This document shows positions 16,484-24,867 of a DNA stretch of 64,000 bases, piece by piece. A program made the position numbers and the translations under genes. This DNA is from Saccharomonospora xinjiangensis XJ-54. Lineage in GTDB: Bacteria; Actinomycetota; Actinomycetes; Mycobacteriales; Pseudonocardiaceae. Position 1 is the stretch's first letter, and each line of letters starts with the position of its first letter. The notes below the pieces were generated by a model that made no database searches, was not told the origin of the DNA, and worked only from the letters and a program-made list of their open reading frames with translations. Where the stretch lies: contig NZ_JH636049.1 of the NCBI RefSeq assembly GCF_000258175.1, positions 2,395,482-2,459,481 on the forward strand, in the 5' to 3' direction.

Positions 16484-17827
16484 ATGGCTGACAAGTACCA
16501 GCAGTTCACCACGACACCCCTCGGCAAATTCGTCACGGCGAAGCTGGGCCTGCCCACACCGCCCGTGCTCCGGCGCTACCGGCCGGGCCAGCCGCCACTC
16601 GATGGTCCCGCACTTGTCGGCGCGGCGCCGGGCGGCAGGCTGGAGAAGGCGCTCACGGCACAGCTCACCTCGGCGGACATCGACGTCGTGCGCGCCCCTG
16701 CCGACGACACGCGGTACGGCGCCCTCGTCTTCGACGCCACCGGAATCATCGATCCGGCCCAGCTGCGTGAGCTGTACGACTTCTTCCATTCGATGATCCG
16801 CGACATCGCCCCGTCCGGCAGGGTGGTCGTGCTCGGCACCCCGCCCGAACTCGCCGAAGGGCGGGAGCGCATCGCGCAGAGGGCGCTCGAAGGCTTCACG
16901 CGCACGATGGGCAAGGAGCTCAAGCGCGGTGCCACCTCCCAGCTCGTCTACGTCGCCGACGGCGCGGAGGACGCCGCGGAGTCCACCATGCGATTCCTGC
17001 TGTCGGCGAAGTCGGCGTTCGTCGATGGCCAGGTGATCAGGGTCGGCGCGGCCGGTACGAAGACCGCGCAGCCGCCAGCCGATTGGGCCCAACCGCTCCA
17101 CGGCAAGGTCGCTCTGGTCACGGGCGCCTCACGCGGTATCGGCGCGGCCATCGCCGAGGTACTGGCCCGCGACGGTGCTCACGTCGTCGCGCTCGACATT
17201 CCCGCGCAGGGCGGCGACCTCTCCGCCGTGGCCAACCGCGTGCGCGGGACGGCACTGCAACTCGACATCACGGCGCCCGACGCGCCGCAGCGGCTTGCCG
17301 ATCACCTCACGCAACGGCACGGCGGAGTGGACATCGTCGTGCACAACGCGGGCATCACCCGCGACAAGACGCTGGCGAAGATGTCGGAGGCCGCCTGGGA
17401 CGCGGTGCTCACCGTGAACCTCGCGGCCCAGCTCGCCGTCAACGACGCGCTGCTCGCAGGTGGCGTGCTCAGGGAGAACGGCCGGATCATCGGCGTGTCG
17501 TCCATCGCGGGTATCGCGGGCAACGTCGGGCAGGCCAACTACGCGGCGAGCAAGGCGGGCGTCATCGGCATGATCGACGAGGCCGCACCGCGCATGGCCG
17601 AACGCGGCGGCACGATCAACGCCGTCGCGCCCGGTTTCATCGAGACGCAGATGACCGCCAAGGTGCCGCTCATGATCCGTGAGTTCGGCCGCCGCCTCTC
17701 CAGCCTCGCGCAGGGTGGCCTTCCCGTTGACGTCGCCGAGACCATCGCCTGGTTCGCCAACCCCGCGTCGTCCGCCGTCAACGGCAACGTGGTGCGCGTG
17801 TGCGGCCAGGGTTTCCTGGGGGCCTGA
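16484..17827 (+). CDS. fabG4: 3-oxoacyl-CoA/ACP reductase, high-molecular-weight FabG4 type
   Basis: NAD(P)H-dependent reductase of 447 aa, longer than the usual 250-aa FabG. An N-terminal flavodoxin-like domain (1-200) lacks the catalytic residues. The C-terminal short-chain dehydrogenase domain has the cofactor motif TGASRGIG near 212, HNAG near 287, catalytic Ser in SSIAGIAG near 338 and YAASK near 352. This two-domain layout is that of mycobacterial FabG4 (Rv0242c), which pairs with HtdX. GGGAGG precedes the ATG. The next gene starts three bases after the stop, so the two are cotranscribed. Confidence 0.92.
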   Translation: MADKYQQFTTTPLGKFVTAKLGLPTPPVLRRYRPGQPPLDGPALVGAAPGGRLEKALTAQLTSADIDVVRAPADDTRYGALVFDATGIIDPAQLRELYDFFHSMIRDIAPSGRVVVLGTPPELAEGRERIAQRALEGFTRTMGKELKRGATSQLVYVADGAEDAAESTMRFLLSAKSAFVDGQVIRVGAAGTKTAQPPADWAQPLHGKVALVTGASRGIGAAIAEVLARDGAHVVALDIPAQGGDLSAVANRVRGTALQLDITAPDAPQRLADHLTQRHGGVDIVVHNAGITRDKTLAKMSEAAWDAVLTVNLAAQLAVNDALLAGGVLRENGRIIGVSSIAGIAGNVGQANYAASKAGVIGMIDEAAPRMAERGGTINAVAPGFIETQMTAKVPLMIREFGRRLSSLAQGGLPVDVAETIAWFANPASSAVNGNVVRVCGQGFLGA

Positions 17828-17830
17828 CAC

Positions 17831-18685
17831 ATGCCGGTCAAGGAGCTGACGAGCACGCCGAGCATGACCACGCTGTACCCGAGGGCGGTCCTCGGCGGGT
17901 TGCGCAAGGGCGGCGGCGACACGCTGCCCGACACCGAGTTGGTGCGTGGCGGTGTCACCGCCGACCCGGCGCGACTCGCCGCCTACAACAGGGTGTGCGG
18001 GTTCCGGCTCACCGACGAGCTGCCTGCCACCTACCCACACGTTCTCGCGTTCCCGCTCCAGATGGCGTTGATGACGGAGCCGGACTTCCCGTTTCCGCTG
18101 CTCGGCATGGTGCACGTGGCCAACCGCATCACCCAGCACCGCCCGTTGCGCCTCGGCGAGTCGTTCACCCTGCGGGTCAGGGCGGGGAACCTGCGGCCGC
18201 ACGACAAGGGCACGCAGTTCGACGTGGTGAGCGAATTGCTGCCCGGCGCGAAGGACGCTCCGGTGTGGACGGACGTGAGCACGTACCTGCGGCGTGGAGG
18301 CGGCTCGGGTGCTCCTTCGGAGAAGAGGCCGGAACTGGCACAGCCGTCGCCCAGTGCGGTGTGGTCGGTCCCCGGTGACATCGGCCGCCGTTACGCGGAG
18401 GTTTCGGGCGACCGCAACCCCATCCACCTGCACAAGCTGACGGCGCGTGCCTTCGGGTTCCGTTCCGCGATCGCGCACGGCATGTGGACGAAGGCCCGCT
18501 GCCTCGCCGCGTTCGAGGGCAGGCTGCCCGGCGCCTACACCGTCGATGTGAGATTCCAGCTCCCGGTGTTCCTGCCTGCGAAGGTGTCGTTCACCTCGTG
18601 GCACGAGGACGAGCGGACCTGGTCGTTCGAGCTGTGGAACGCGAGAAGGCCGAAACCCCACCTGCGCGGAACGATCACCGGCTGA
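17831..18685 (+). CDS. htdX: MaoC-type enoyl-CoA hydratase/dehydratase (HtdX)
   Basis: 284-aa double hot-dog protein that interconverts 3-hydroxyacyl- and trans-2-enoyl-thioesters. The C-terminal hot dog carries the hydratase-2 motif: VSGDRNPIHLH with catalytic Asp and His, then AIAHGMWTKA (residues about 190-225). The N-terminal half (TYPHVLAFPLQMALM) is the degenerate hot-dog domain. It directly follows fabG4, as in mycobacteria. With the divergent thiolase this gives three steps of fatty acyl turnover. Confidence 0.9.
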   Translation: MPVKELTSTPSMTTLYPRAVLGGLRKGGGDTLPDTELVRGGVTADPARLAAYNRVCGFRLTDELPATYPHVLAFPLQMALMTEPDFPFPLLGMVHVANRITQHRPLRLGESFTLRVRAGNLRPHDKGTQFDVVSELLPGAKDAPVWTDVSTYLRRGGGSGAPSEKRPELAQPSPSAVWSVPGDIGRRYAEVSGDRNPIHLHKLTARAFGFRSAIAHGMWTKARCLAAFEGRLPGAYTVDVRFQLPVFLPAKVSFTSWHEDERTWSFELWNARRPKPHLRGTITG

Positions 18686-18706
18686 GGGCCGGACCTCGCA
18701 CGGGCG

Positions 18707-19372
18707 TCACTCGGCCTGTTCGGTGGGGCGCCACACGTCACCCTCGACGAGGTCGTTGAACCCGAGCCAGGTGAGGTTCATCAGCCACGACGCGAGCACG
18801 TTGTCGGGCACGTCGGGGTGATCGAGCCACCAGTCGGCCAGCGATTCGGCCGCCCCGACCAGCGCGGCGGCCATGCCTTCGCCGGAGAACTCGGCCTGCG
18901 AGGCGAGCCCCCTCTCCGTTCCCGCCGACACGACGAGGCCCCTCACCAGCTCGATCGCGCGACCGCGCAGCGCGACGATCTCCTCGGCGAACGGGCCGCC
19001 CGCGTTGAGGGCGTGGCGATGCAGCACGATCCACGACTCGCGGTAGCCTGCCACGAACCGGTAGAACGAGCGAAGGCCGTGCCACAGCTGCATGTCGGGT
19101 GGCACGTCGAGGCGGATGCCGTCGCGTACGGCGTCGAGCAGTCTGCCGGATTCGCGGCGAACACAGTGCCCGAAGAGTTCTTCCTTCGCGCCGAGGTAGC
19201 TGTAGATCATCGGCTTGGACACGCCTGCGACGTCCGAGATCTCGTCCATCGACGCGAGGTGGTAGCCGTAGCGGGAGAAAACCTCCACCGCGGCGTCGAG
19301 GATCTGCTTCTCCCGGACCGCCCTCGGGAGCCGTTTAACCCGTTCGGGCGAGCGCCGTACGTCCTGCGCCAC
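18707..19372 (-). CDS. TetR-family regulator, likely of the lipid locus
   Basis: 221 aa. The N-terminal TetR helix-turn-helix reads REKQILDAAVEVFSRYG, then MDEISDVAGVSKPMIYSYLG near residues 40-65. The C-terminal ligand domain is divergent. The GTG at 19372 is preceded by AGGAGG five bases away; a longer frame exists to 19483. Its position after htdX and the AACCTAC half-site in its own upstream region (19396-19402) make it the best candidate for the protein that reads the 16427-16448 palindrome. That link is inferred. A 13-bp inverted repeat brackets its translation start. Confidence 0.85.
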   Translation of the reverse strand: MAQDVRRSPERVKRLPRAVREKQILDAAVEVFSRYGYHLASMDEISDVAGVSKPMIYSYLGAKEELFGHCVRRESGRLLDAVRDGIRLDVPPDMQLWHGLRSFYRFVAGYRESWIVLHRHALNAGGPFAEEIVALRGRAIELVRGLVVSAGTERGLASQAEFSGEGMAAALVGAAESLADWWLDHPDVPDNVLASWLMNLTWLGFNDLVEGDVWRPTEQAE

Positions 19373-19419
19373 CAGCACCTCCTGTTGTCCGGGCAAACCT
19401 ACCTGAGCAGGACGTACGG
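19355..19419. promoter_or_regulatory. 13-bp inverted repeat bracketing the TetR start
   Basis: CCGTACGTCCTGC at 19355-19367 and its exact reverse complement at 19407-19419 flank the start codon and ribosome binding site, 39 bases apart. The half-site AACCTAC at 19396-19402 lies between. Possible roles are a two-site operator (autoregulation) or an mRNA stem that hides the ribosome binding site. Confidence 0.55.
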
Positions 19420-19445
19420 AAGGACGACATGGGGTGGCCCGCCGG

Positions 19446-19928
19446 TCACTCCGGCTCGATGACGGGTCGCTGCGGAGGGTCACGCCGGTCGTGGCGAGAG
19501 GGATCGACGACCTCGCTGTCCACGACGATCACACGGCCGGACGAGTGAAGACCTCCCCCGAACCCGCGAGGCGCTAGCGGACCGCGCCGCTTCAACCGCT
19601 TCAACCACGCGCGGCGCACGAGCGCCCTGGTGGGGGGCAACAGCAACAGCAGCCCGGCGACGTCGCTGACGAAACCTGGCACGAAGATCAGAAGGCCGCC
19701 GAGGCCGATGAGCATGCCGTCGGTGACCTCGCCCAGCGGAGACCGGCCCGACCGTGCGGTGTCGAGCACCGCCCGCGCGGCCTTGCCGCCCTCCCGCCTG
19801 GCGAGCCAGGAGCCGACGATGGCGCCTGCGAGCAGAAGCCCGAGTGTCGAGAGGAAGCCGACGAGCGACGCGACGGCCCAGATCGCGGCGATCTCGGCGA
19901 TCACCCAGAGCAGGAAAATGACGGCCAT
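19446..19928 (-). CDS. fxsA: FxsA-family membrane protein
   Basis: 160-aa inner-membrane protein. The first 100 residues contain three or four membrane segments with family landmarks: GLLLAGAIVGSWLARREG, then GMLIGLGGLLIFVPGFVSDVAGLLLLLPPTR split by a Gly/Pro turn. The C-terminal tail is soluble and ends in IVVDSEVVDP. In E. coli FxsA is linked to exclusion of phage T7 by F; the role in actinomycetes is unknown. It follows divergent or neighbouring genes without a clear operon partner. Confidence 0.85.
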   Translation of the reverse strand: MAVIFLLWVIAEIAAIWAVASLVGFLSTLGLLLAGAIVGSWLARREGGKAARAVLDTARSGRSPLGEVTDGMLIGLGGLLIFVPGFVSDVAGLLLLLPPTRALVRRAWLKRLKRRGPLAPRGFGGGLHSSGRVIVVDSEVVDPSRHDRRDPPQRPVIEPE

Positions 19929-20008
19929 ACCGAGTTCAACGCGCGAGGCAGGCGTTTTGCTCCCGGGAGTGGCCGGACCGGCCGATCACGGACTGGAAGG
20001 ATCATGCT

Positions 20009-20587
20009 GTGACTGAGGTGAGGCTGCTGGCAGCGGAGGCCGTCGAAGCACACGTTCGGACGTTCTTCACGGCGCACAGAGTGGAAGCCGTTGACTGCGA
20101 CCTCGGGCCGCAGAGGCGAGAAGTGATGCCCGACCTACGGATTCTCGTGGTGGGACCCGGTCCGCGTAGCGACAGCTGGGCGTATGTGACCGCCGGGTGT
20201 TGGGCCTCGGTGGAGCAGCACGGTCATGGACTCGAGTTCATCATGACGGCACCCGTCCACGACCGGCGGTTCATCGAACTCATGGCGATGATCGCCTACT
20301 ACCACTGCGGGGGGCATCGACTCGACCTGCAACACAGCATGCCGATCGGCGAACCGTGGGTACCGGGCTCGACCTGTGAACACCTCCTGGTCAGTCTGCC
20401 CTATCTCCACGGCCCGGACCTCGAACACTGTCCGGTGCCCTGGGGGCACGCCCGCATCCTGTGGACGTTGCCGGTGACCACCGCCGAGATCGAGTTCCGA
20501 AGGCAGCACGGGCATGAGGCGCTGGAGCAACTCTTCGACGAGGCCGAGATCGTTCCTACCGATCCCTTCCGTGCTTCGGTCGTCTGA
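20009..20587 (+). CDS. Suppressor-of-fused (SUFU) domain protein
   Basis: 192-aa cytosolic protein with no signal or membrane segment. It matches the bacterial SUFU-like family: RILVVGPGPRSDSWAYVTAGC, EFIMTAP, then a helix with MAMIAYYHCGG, GEPWVPGS and LPYLHGP. In bacteria SUFU domains often act as immunity proteins in contact-dependent toxin loci or stand alone; no toxin gene is nearby here, so a stand-alone role is assumed. The GTG has GGAAGG eight bases upstream. Confidence 0.8.
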   Translation: MTEVRLLAAEAVEAHVRTFFTAHRVEAVDCDLGPQRREVMPDLRILVVGPGPRSDSWAYVTAGCWASVEQHGHGLEFIMTAPVHDRRFIELMAMIAYYHCGGHRLDLQHSMPIGEPWVPGSTCEHLLVSLPYLHGPDLEHCPVPWGHARILWTLPVTTAEIEFRRQHGHEALEQLFDEAEIVPTDPFRASVV

Positions 20588-20695
20588 GCTGCGCTGGCCC
20601 GGCCCCACCGAGGCCCCACTCCAGTCGCCTGCGAACCGCCTGGCTCCCCCTCATCTGCCTGCGGAGTCCCTGATCGGCTGACCGCCCGAGAGACC

Positions 20696-20728
20696 CCGGT
20701 CCGCCGAGGCGATACCTCGGCGGACCGG
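20696..20728. terminator. Bidirectional terminator between SUFU gene and bkdC
   Basis: CCGGTCCGCCGAGG at 20696-20709 pairs perfectly with 20715-20728 (14 bp, five-base loop cgata). It separates two convergent genes and lies 22 bases from the bkdC stop. Confidence 0.85.
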
Positions 20729-20750
20729 AGCGACGGGTGTCAGCGGGTGA

Positions 20751-22175
20751 TCAGTACGTGATCGCCACGGCCGGATCGGCCAGCAACGCGCCCACGTCGG
20801 CGAGGAACTGCGAGCCTTGCTGCCCGTCGATCACACGGTGATCGAAGCTGAGCGAAAGCTGCATCACCTTGCGGACAGCGAGTTCGCCGTCCACCACCCA
20901 CGGCATGTCCTTGATCGCGCCGAGCGCCAGGATGGCCGACTCGCCGGGGTTGATGATCGGAGTACCGGTATCGACTCCGAACACCCCCACATTGGTGATG
21001 GTGAACGTACCGTTTCGCATGTCCTCCGGCGGCGTCTTGCCGTCGCGGGCCGTCGCGGTCAGTTCCCCGATGGCCCTTGCCAGCTCCGCCAGCGACTTGG
21101 CGTCGGCGTCCCGGACCTTGGGCACGATGAGGCCGCGCGGCGTGGCCGCCGCGATGCCCAGGTGCACGTAGTCCTTGTAGACGATCTCGCCGGCGTTCTC
21201 GTCCCACACCGCGTTGACGTCCGGCGTGCGCTTCGCCGCGAGGCACACGGCCTTGGCCGCGAACGCCAGCGGGGTCAGCTTGACGTCGGCGAACTCGGGT
21301 GTGCGCCGCAGCTTGTCGCGCAGCTCCATCATCGGCGTCACATCGATGGTGATGAACTCCGTGACGTGCGGCGCGGTGTACGCGCTGCTGACCATGGCCT
21401 GCGCGGTGGCCTTGCGAACACCGCGGATGGGCACCCGCCGTTCGCGCGTGGCGGGATCGTACGAGCCGGGCAGCGCCGACGGAGCCGTCGCGGCGGTCGG
21501 CTCCGGCGCCGTCTCCCCCGCCGCGGCACGGCGCACGTCCTCGCGCGTGATGACGCCGCCCTCCGCGGAACCGGTCAACGCGCGCAGGTCAACGCCGAGT
21601 TCCTTCGCGAGTTTGCGCACCGGCGGTTTCGCCAGCGGAACATACGAGACGTCCACCGTGCCGTTGCCGTGAACGCCGTTGTCGGCCTCTTCCCTCGGCT
21701 TGACCACCTGAACGGCCCGCACCGGATCGGCCGGCGCGGCAGGCGGCTGGGGCGCGGCCTGCGGTGCCGGCCCGGCAGCCTCGGCCTGCCGCTTGCGTGG
21801 CCTGCGCTTGGCGGCCGCGGCCTTCGATCCGTACCCGACGAGAGGCTTCATCTCCTCCTCGTCGGCCTGCTCGGCCTTCGCCGCCTCGGCGGGCGCCGAT
21901 CCGTTCACCGAAGGGCCCGCCTCGCCGTGCGGATCGACGTCCATCGTGAGGATGGGCGTGCCCACCTCGACGGTCTGCCCCGGCTCCACCAACAGTTCGG
22001 TGACCACACCGGCCCACGGGATCGGCAGCTCGACGGCGGCCTTCGCCGTCTCGATCTCCACGACGATCTGGTTGACGGCCACCTCGTCGCCTGGCTTGAC
22101 CTTCCAGTCGATGATCTCGGCCTCGGTCAGCCCCTCCGCGGTGTCGGCGAGAGGGAACTGCTTGTACTCGGGCAT
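20751..22175 (-). CDS. bkdC: 2-oxoacid dehydrogenase E2 (dihydrolipoyl acyltransferase)
   Basis: Transfers the acyl group from E1 to CoA. 474 aa from ATG 22175. The lipoyl domain is at 1-80, although the usual DKA lysine motif reads ETAKAAVELP, with Lys in TAKA. An Ala/Pro linker follows, then the E3/E1-binding domain (PPVRKLAKELGVDLRAL, about 165-200). The catalytic domain (about 240-474) carries the active-site motif DHRVIDGQQG near the end. The overlapping GTG at 22187 (GTGA with E1beta) is an alternative start. Third gene of the E1alpha-E1beta-E2 operon, and most likely the branched-chain (Bkd) complex. Confidence 0.93.
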   Translation of the reverse strand: MPEYKQFPLADTAEGLTEAEIIDWKVKPGDEVAVNQIVVEIETAKAAVELPIPWAGVVTELLVEPGQTVEVGTPILTMDVDPHGEAGPSVNGSAPAEAAKAEQADEEEMKPLVGYGSKAAAAKRRPRKRQAEAAGPAPQAAPQPPAAPADPVRAVQVVKPREEADNGVHGNGTVDVSYVPLAKPPVRKLAKELGVDLRALTGSAEGGVITREDVRRAAAGETAPEPTAATAPSALPGSYDPATRERRVPIRGVRKATAQAMVSSAYTAPHVTEFITIDVTPMMELRDKLRRTPEFADVKLTPLAFAAKAVCLAAKRTPDVNAVWDENAGEIVYKDYVHLGIAAATPRGLIVPKVRDADAKSLAELARAIGELTATARDGKTPPEDMRNGTFTITNVGVFGVDTGTPIINPGESAILALGAIKDMPWVVDGELAVRKVMQLSLSFDHRVIDGQQGSQFLADVGALLADPAVAITY

Positions 22176-22183
22176 ACCTTCCC

Positions 22184-23266
22184 TCACCAGTCCAGAGCGC
22201 GGTCAACGGCGTGGAGCACCCTGTCGAGGTCGGGCAGGAAGTGCTCCTCCAGCTTCGCGGGCGGGTACGGCGTGTCGAAGCCGGTGACCCGCAGCACCGG
22301 TGCCTCCAGTGAATAGAAGCACTCCTGCTGCACACGGGCGGCGATCTCCGAGGTGAGCGACGACTCGGACGACGCCTCGCTCACGGCGATGAGCCGTCCT
22401 GTGCGGCGCACCGACTCGAACACCGGGTCGAGGTCGAGCGGCGAGAGGGTGCGCAGGTCGATGACCTCCAGAGAGGTACCGTCCTCGGCAGCGGCCTCCG
22501 CCGCCGCGAGACACACCTGCACGGAGGGGCCGTACGCCACGAGCGTGGCCGCCGTGCCCTGCCGCACGGTGCGCGAGGCGAATAGCGGGTCCGGCTTCGC
22601 CGAAGGATCGACCGGAGCCTTGAGCGCTCCCGAGTGGTACAGCTTCTTCGGCTCGAACAGCAGCACAGGGTCGTCGCACTGGATGGCCTGCTGGATCATC
22701 CAGTAGGCATCGACGGGGTTCGAGCACGACACGACCTTCAGGCCGGGGATGTGGGCGAACAGCGACTCCGGTGACTCGGAGTGGTGCTCGACGGCGCCGA
22801 TACCGCCGCCGAAGGGCACCCGGATCACCACGGGCACCTTGATGGCGCCCTGCGTGCGGTAGTGGAGCTTCGCGAGCTGGCTCGAAATCTGGTCGAACCC
22901 GGGGAAGATGAACCCCTCGAACTGGATCTCGCACACCGGCCGGAAGCCGCGGACGGCGAGGCCGACCGCCGTGCCGATGATGCCCGACTCGGCCAGCGGC
23001 GTGTCGAGAACACGGTGCTCGCCGAAGTCCTTCTGAAGTCCGTCCGTGATGCGGAAGACGCCGCCGAGCTTGCCGACGTCCTCACCCATCACGATGACCT
23101 TGTCGTCGGCCTCCATCGCGGCGCGCAGGCCCGCGTTGAGTGCCTTGCCGATGGTGAGGTTTTGCACGGTCGAGGCCACCTGGACGTCGTCTGCGGTCGT
23201 GGGCTTTGCGGTGTTCACAGGATGTGCCGACTTCGTCGGCTGTGCCTGCTGTGCCGGAGCTGCCAT
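22184..23266 (-). CDS. bkdB: 2-oxoacid dehydrogenase E1 beta subunit
   Basis: 360-aa transketolase-like subunit of the thiamine-diphosphate E1 enzyme. After a non-conserved 30-residue start comes LTIGKALNAGLRAAMEADD, GEDVGKLGGVFR (ThDP contact) and EHHSESPESLFAHIPGLKV. The C-terminal domain begins near SLEVIDLRTLSPLD. Its start overlaps the E1alpha stop (ATGA), and its stop overlaps an alternative E2 start, so all three are translationally coupled. It decarboxylates the 2-ketoacids of Val, Leu and Ile together with E1alpha. Confidence 0.94.
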   Translation of the reverse strand: MAAPAQQAQPTKSAHPVNTAKPTTADDVQVASTVQNLTIGKALNAGLRAAMEADDKVIVMGEDVGKLGGVFRITDGLQKDFGEHRVLDTPLAESGIIGTAVGLAVRGFRPVCEIQFEGFIFPGFDQISSQLAKLHYRTQGAIKVPVVIRVPFGGGIGAVEHHSESPESLFAHIPGLKVVSCSNPVDAYWMIQQAIQCDDPVLLFEPKKLYHSGALKAPVDPSAKPDPLFASRTVRQGTAATLVAYGPSVQVCLAAAEAAAEDGTSLEVIDLRTLSPLDLDPVFESVRRTGRLIAVSEASSESSLTSEIAARVQQECFYSLEAPVLRVTGFDTPYPPAKLEEHFLPDLDRVLHAVDRALDW

Positions 23267-24477
23267 CAGTGCTCACCCCCGTCGGCGAAACCGGAGAGGT
23301 AGGAGAGGAACTCCTCGCGCTGGGCCTCCAACTGCGGTGACGGCTCCGCGTAGACGGCGGAGAAGATCCGCTCGGGCGGCGGGTCGGGCATGTTGAAGCA
23401 GTAGTCGCGCAGCTCGGCGGCGAAACGGTCGGCCTCGGCCTGCACCTCGTCGAAGAACGCTTGGTCGGCTCCCCCCGTGCGGGAGAGATGCACGCGCACG
23501 CGCTCGATCGGGTCCTTGAGCTTCCACGTCTCCACCTCGTCCGACAGCCGGTAGCGGGTCGGGTCGTCGGTGGTGGTGTGGGCGTCCATGCGGTAGGTGA
23601 ACGCCTCGATCAGCACGGGGCCGTTGCCCCTGCGGCACTCGTCGAGAGCCCAGCGGGTGACCGCGAGGCAGGCGAGCACGTCGTTGCCGTCAACGCGGAT
23701 TCCGGGGAAGCCGTAGCCCCTGGCTCGCTGGTACAGCGGGAGCCGCGACTGCCGCTCGGTCGGCTCCGAGATAGCCCACTGGTTGTTCTGGCAGAAGAAC
23801 ACGAGCGGCGCGTCGTACACGGCGGCCCACACGAAGCCCTCGTGGACGTCGCCCTGGCTGGTGGCGCCATCACCGAAGTAGCAGATGGTGGCCTCGGCGT
23901 CGGGCTCGTCGCCGACCTTGCCCTCGAACTTCTGCCCCATCGCGTAACCGGCCGCGTTGAGGACTTGGTTGCCGATCACAATGGTGTACGGGTGGAACCG
24001 GTGCTCACGGAAGTCCCAGCTGCTGTGGTCGGTGCAGCGGAAGATGCCGAGCAGTTCCTTGAAATCGACACCGCGGGCGTAGGCGACGCCGTGTTCGCGG
24101 TAGCTGGGAAACGCCATGTCCTGCGGCTTGAGAGCCCGGCCCGAACCGATCTGGGCCGCCTCCTGCCCCAGTAGCGGCACCCAGATGCCGAGCTGGCCCT
24201 GCCGCTGCATGGCGTTGGATTCGCGGTCGGCCCTCCGCACGAGAACCATGTCGCGGTAGAGACCTCGCAGCGCCTCGGCATCGACGTCGGCGACGTAGGG
24301 GTCGAACTGCGCTGACGGCAGTCGCTCGCCTTCGGGGTTGAGGAGCTGAGTGAGTTCAGCTCCGCCTTCGGTGGTCGCTCGCAATCCCGCTATCACCTGT
24401 TCCGGGGACGGCTGCGCCGCTGTCGCGGCCGGTCCGGCGCCAGATCGCGGGCGCGTCCACTGTTCTGGGGACGACAT
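23266..24477 (-). CDS. bkdA: 2-oxoacid dehydrogenase E1 alpha subunit
   Basis: 403 aa from ATG 24477, which has AAGGAG upstream. It binds thiamine diphosphate through the motif from CYFGDGATSQGD (residues about 200-212) to FFCQNNQWAIS. YRMDAHTTTDDP is the phosphorylation-loop region of the branched-chain E1alpha family. GQEAAQIGSGRAL and FPSYREHGVAYARG are substrate-channel landmarks. First gene of the bkd operon. The transcript would start in the 390-bp divergent region shared with the M20 peptidase gene. Confidence 0.94.
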   Translation of the reverse strand: MSSPEQWTRPRSGAGPAATAAQPSPEQVIAGLRATTEGGAELTQLLNPEGERLPSAQFDPYVADVDAEALRGLYRDMVLVRRADRESNAMQRQGQLGIWVPLLGQEAAQIGSGRALKPQDMAFPSYREHGVAYARGVDFKELLGIFRCTDHSSWDFREHRFHPYTIVIGNQVLNAAGYAMGQKFEGKVGDEPDAEATICYFGDGATSQGDVHEGFVWAAVYDAPLVFFCQNNQWAISEPTERQSRLPLYQRARGYGFPGIRVDGNDVLACLAVTRWALDECRRGNGPVLIEAFTYRMDAHTTTDDPTRYRLSDEVETWKLKDPIERVRVHLSRTGGADQAFFDEVQAEADRFAAELRDYCFNMPDPPPERIFSAVYAEPSPQLEAQREEFLSYLSGFADGGEH

Positions 24478-24867
24478 CGCATCTCCTTGGTGTCGTGCCG
24501 CACGGCCGCTTGTGGCGACCTGCGACGCGCCGCCGGTCACCGGATGCGCGACTGGGTCCGCAGCGCTGATGACCGTCGGCGGTGACGGTTCACGACGCTC
24601 ATCCTGGCATGGAAACCGCCGTTATGGAGAGCCCTCGACACCGATTTGTTCCCCTCGGAGCGTTGCTGAGCTGCGGAAATGCTCTGACGACCTACGGTGC
24701 AACCGCCGAAGGTCGTAAGGGCGATGGTTGTCGGCACGGGTGCCGACCAGTGCCGACAAGCGCCGTCGTCGCGTCCTGCCACCGCGTGTGAAACGGCGTG
24801 TCCGTTCGCGTCACCGCGATTCGATCGATGTTTGTGACGAGGCTCACTGTCGCGCGCGGGTGGCACG
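24478..24867. promoter_or_regulatory. Divergent bkdA / M20 peptidase intergenic region
   Basis: The 390-bp region holds no plausible gene. It contains a perfect 10-bp inverted repeat, TTGTCGGCAC at 24728-24737 with GTGCCGACAA at 24750-24759, and a further copy of the GTGCCGAC core inside the loop, giving three related half-sites in 32 bases. Lrp/AsnC-type regulators of bkd operons use such clustered sites, but no regulator gene is adjacent. Confidence 0.5.
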
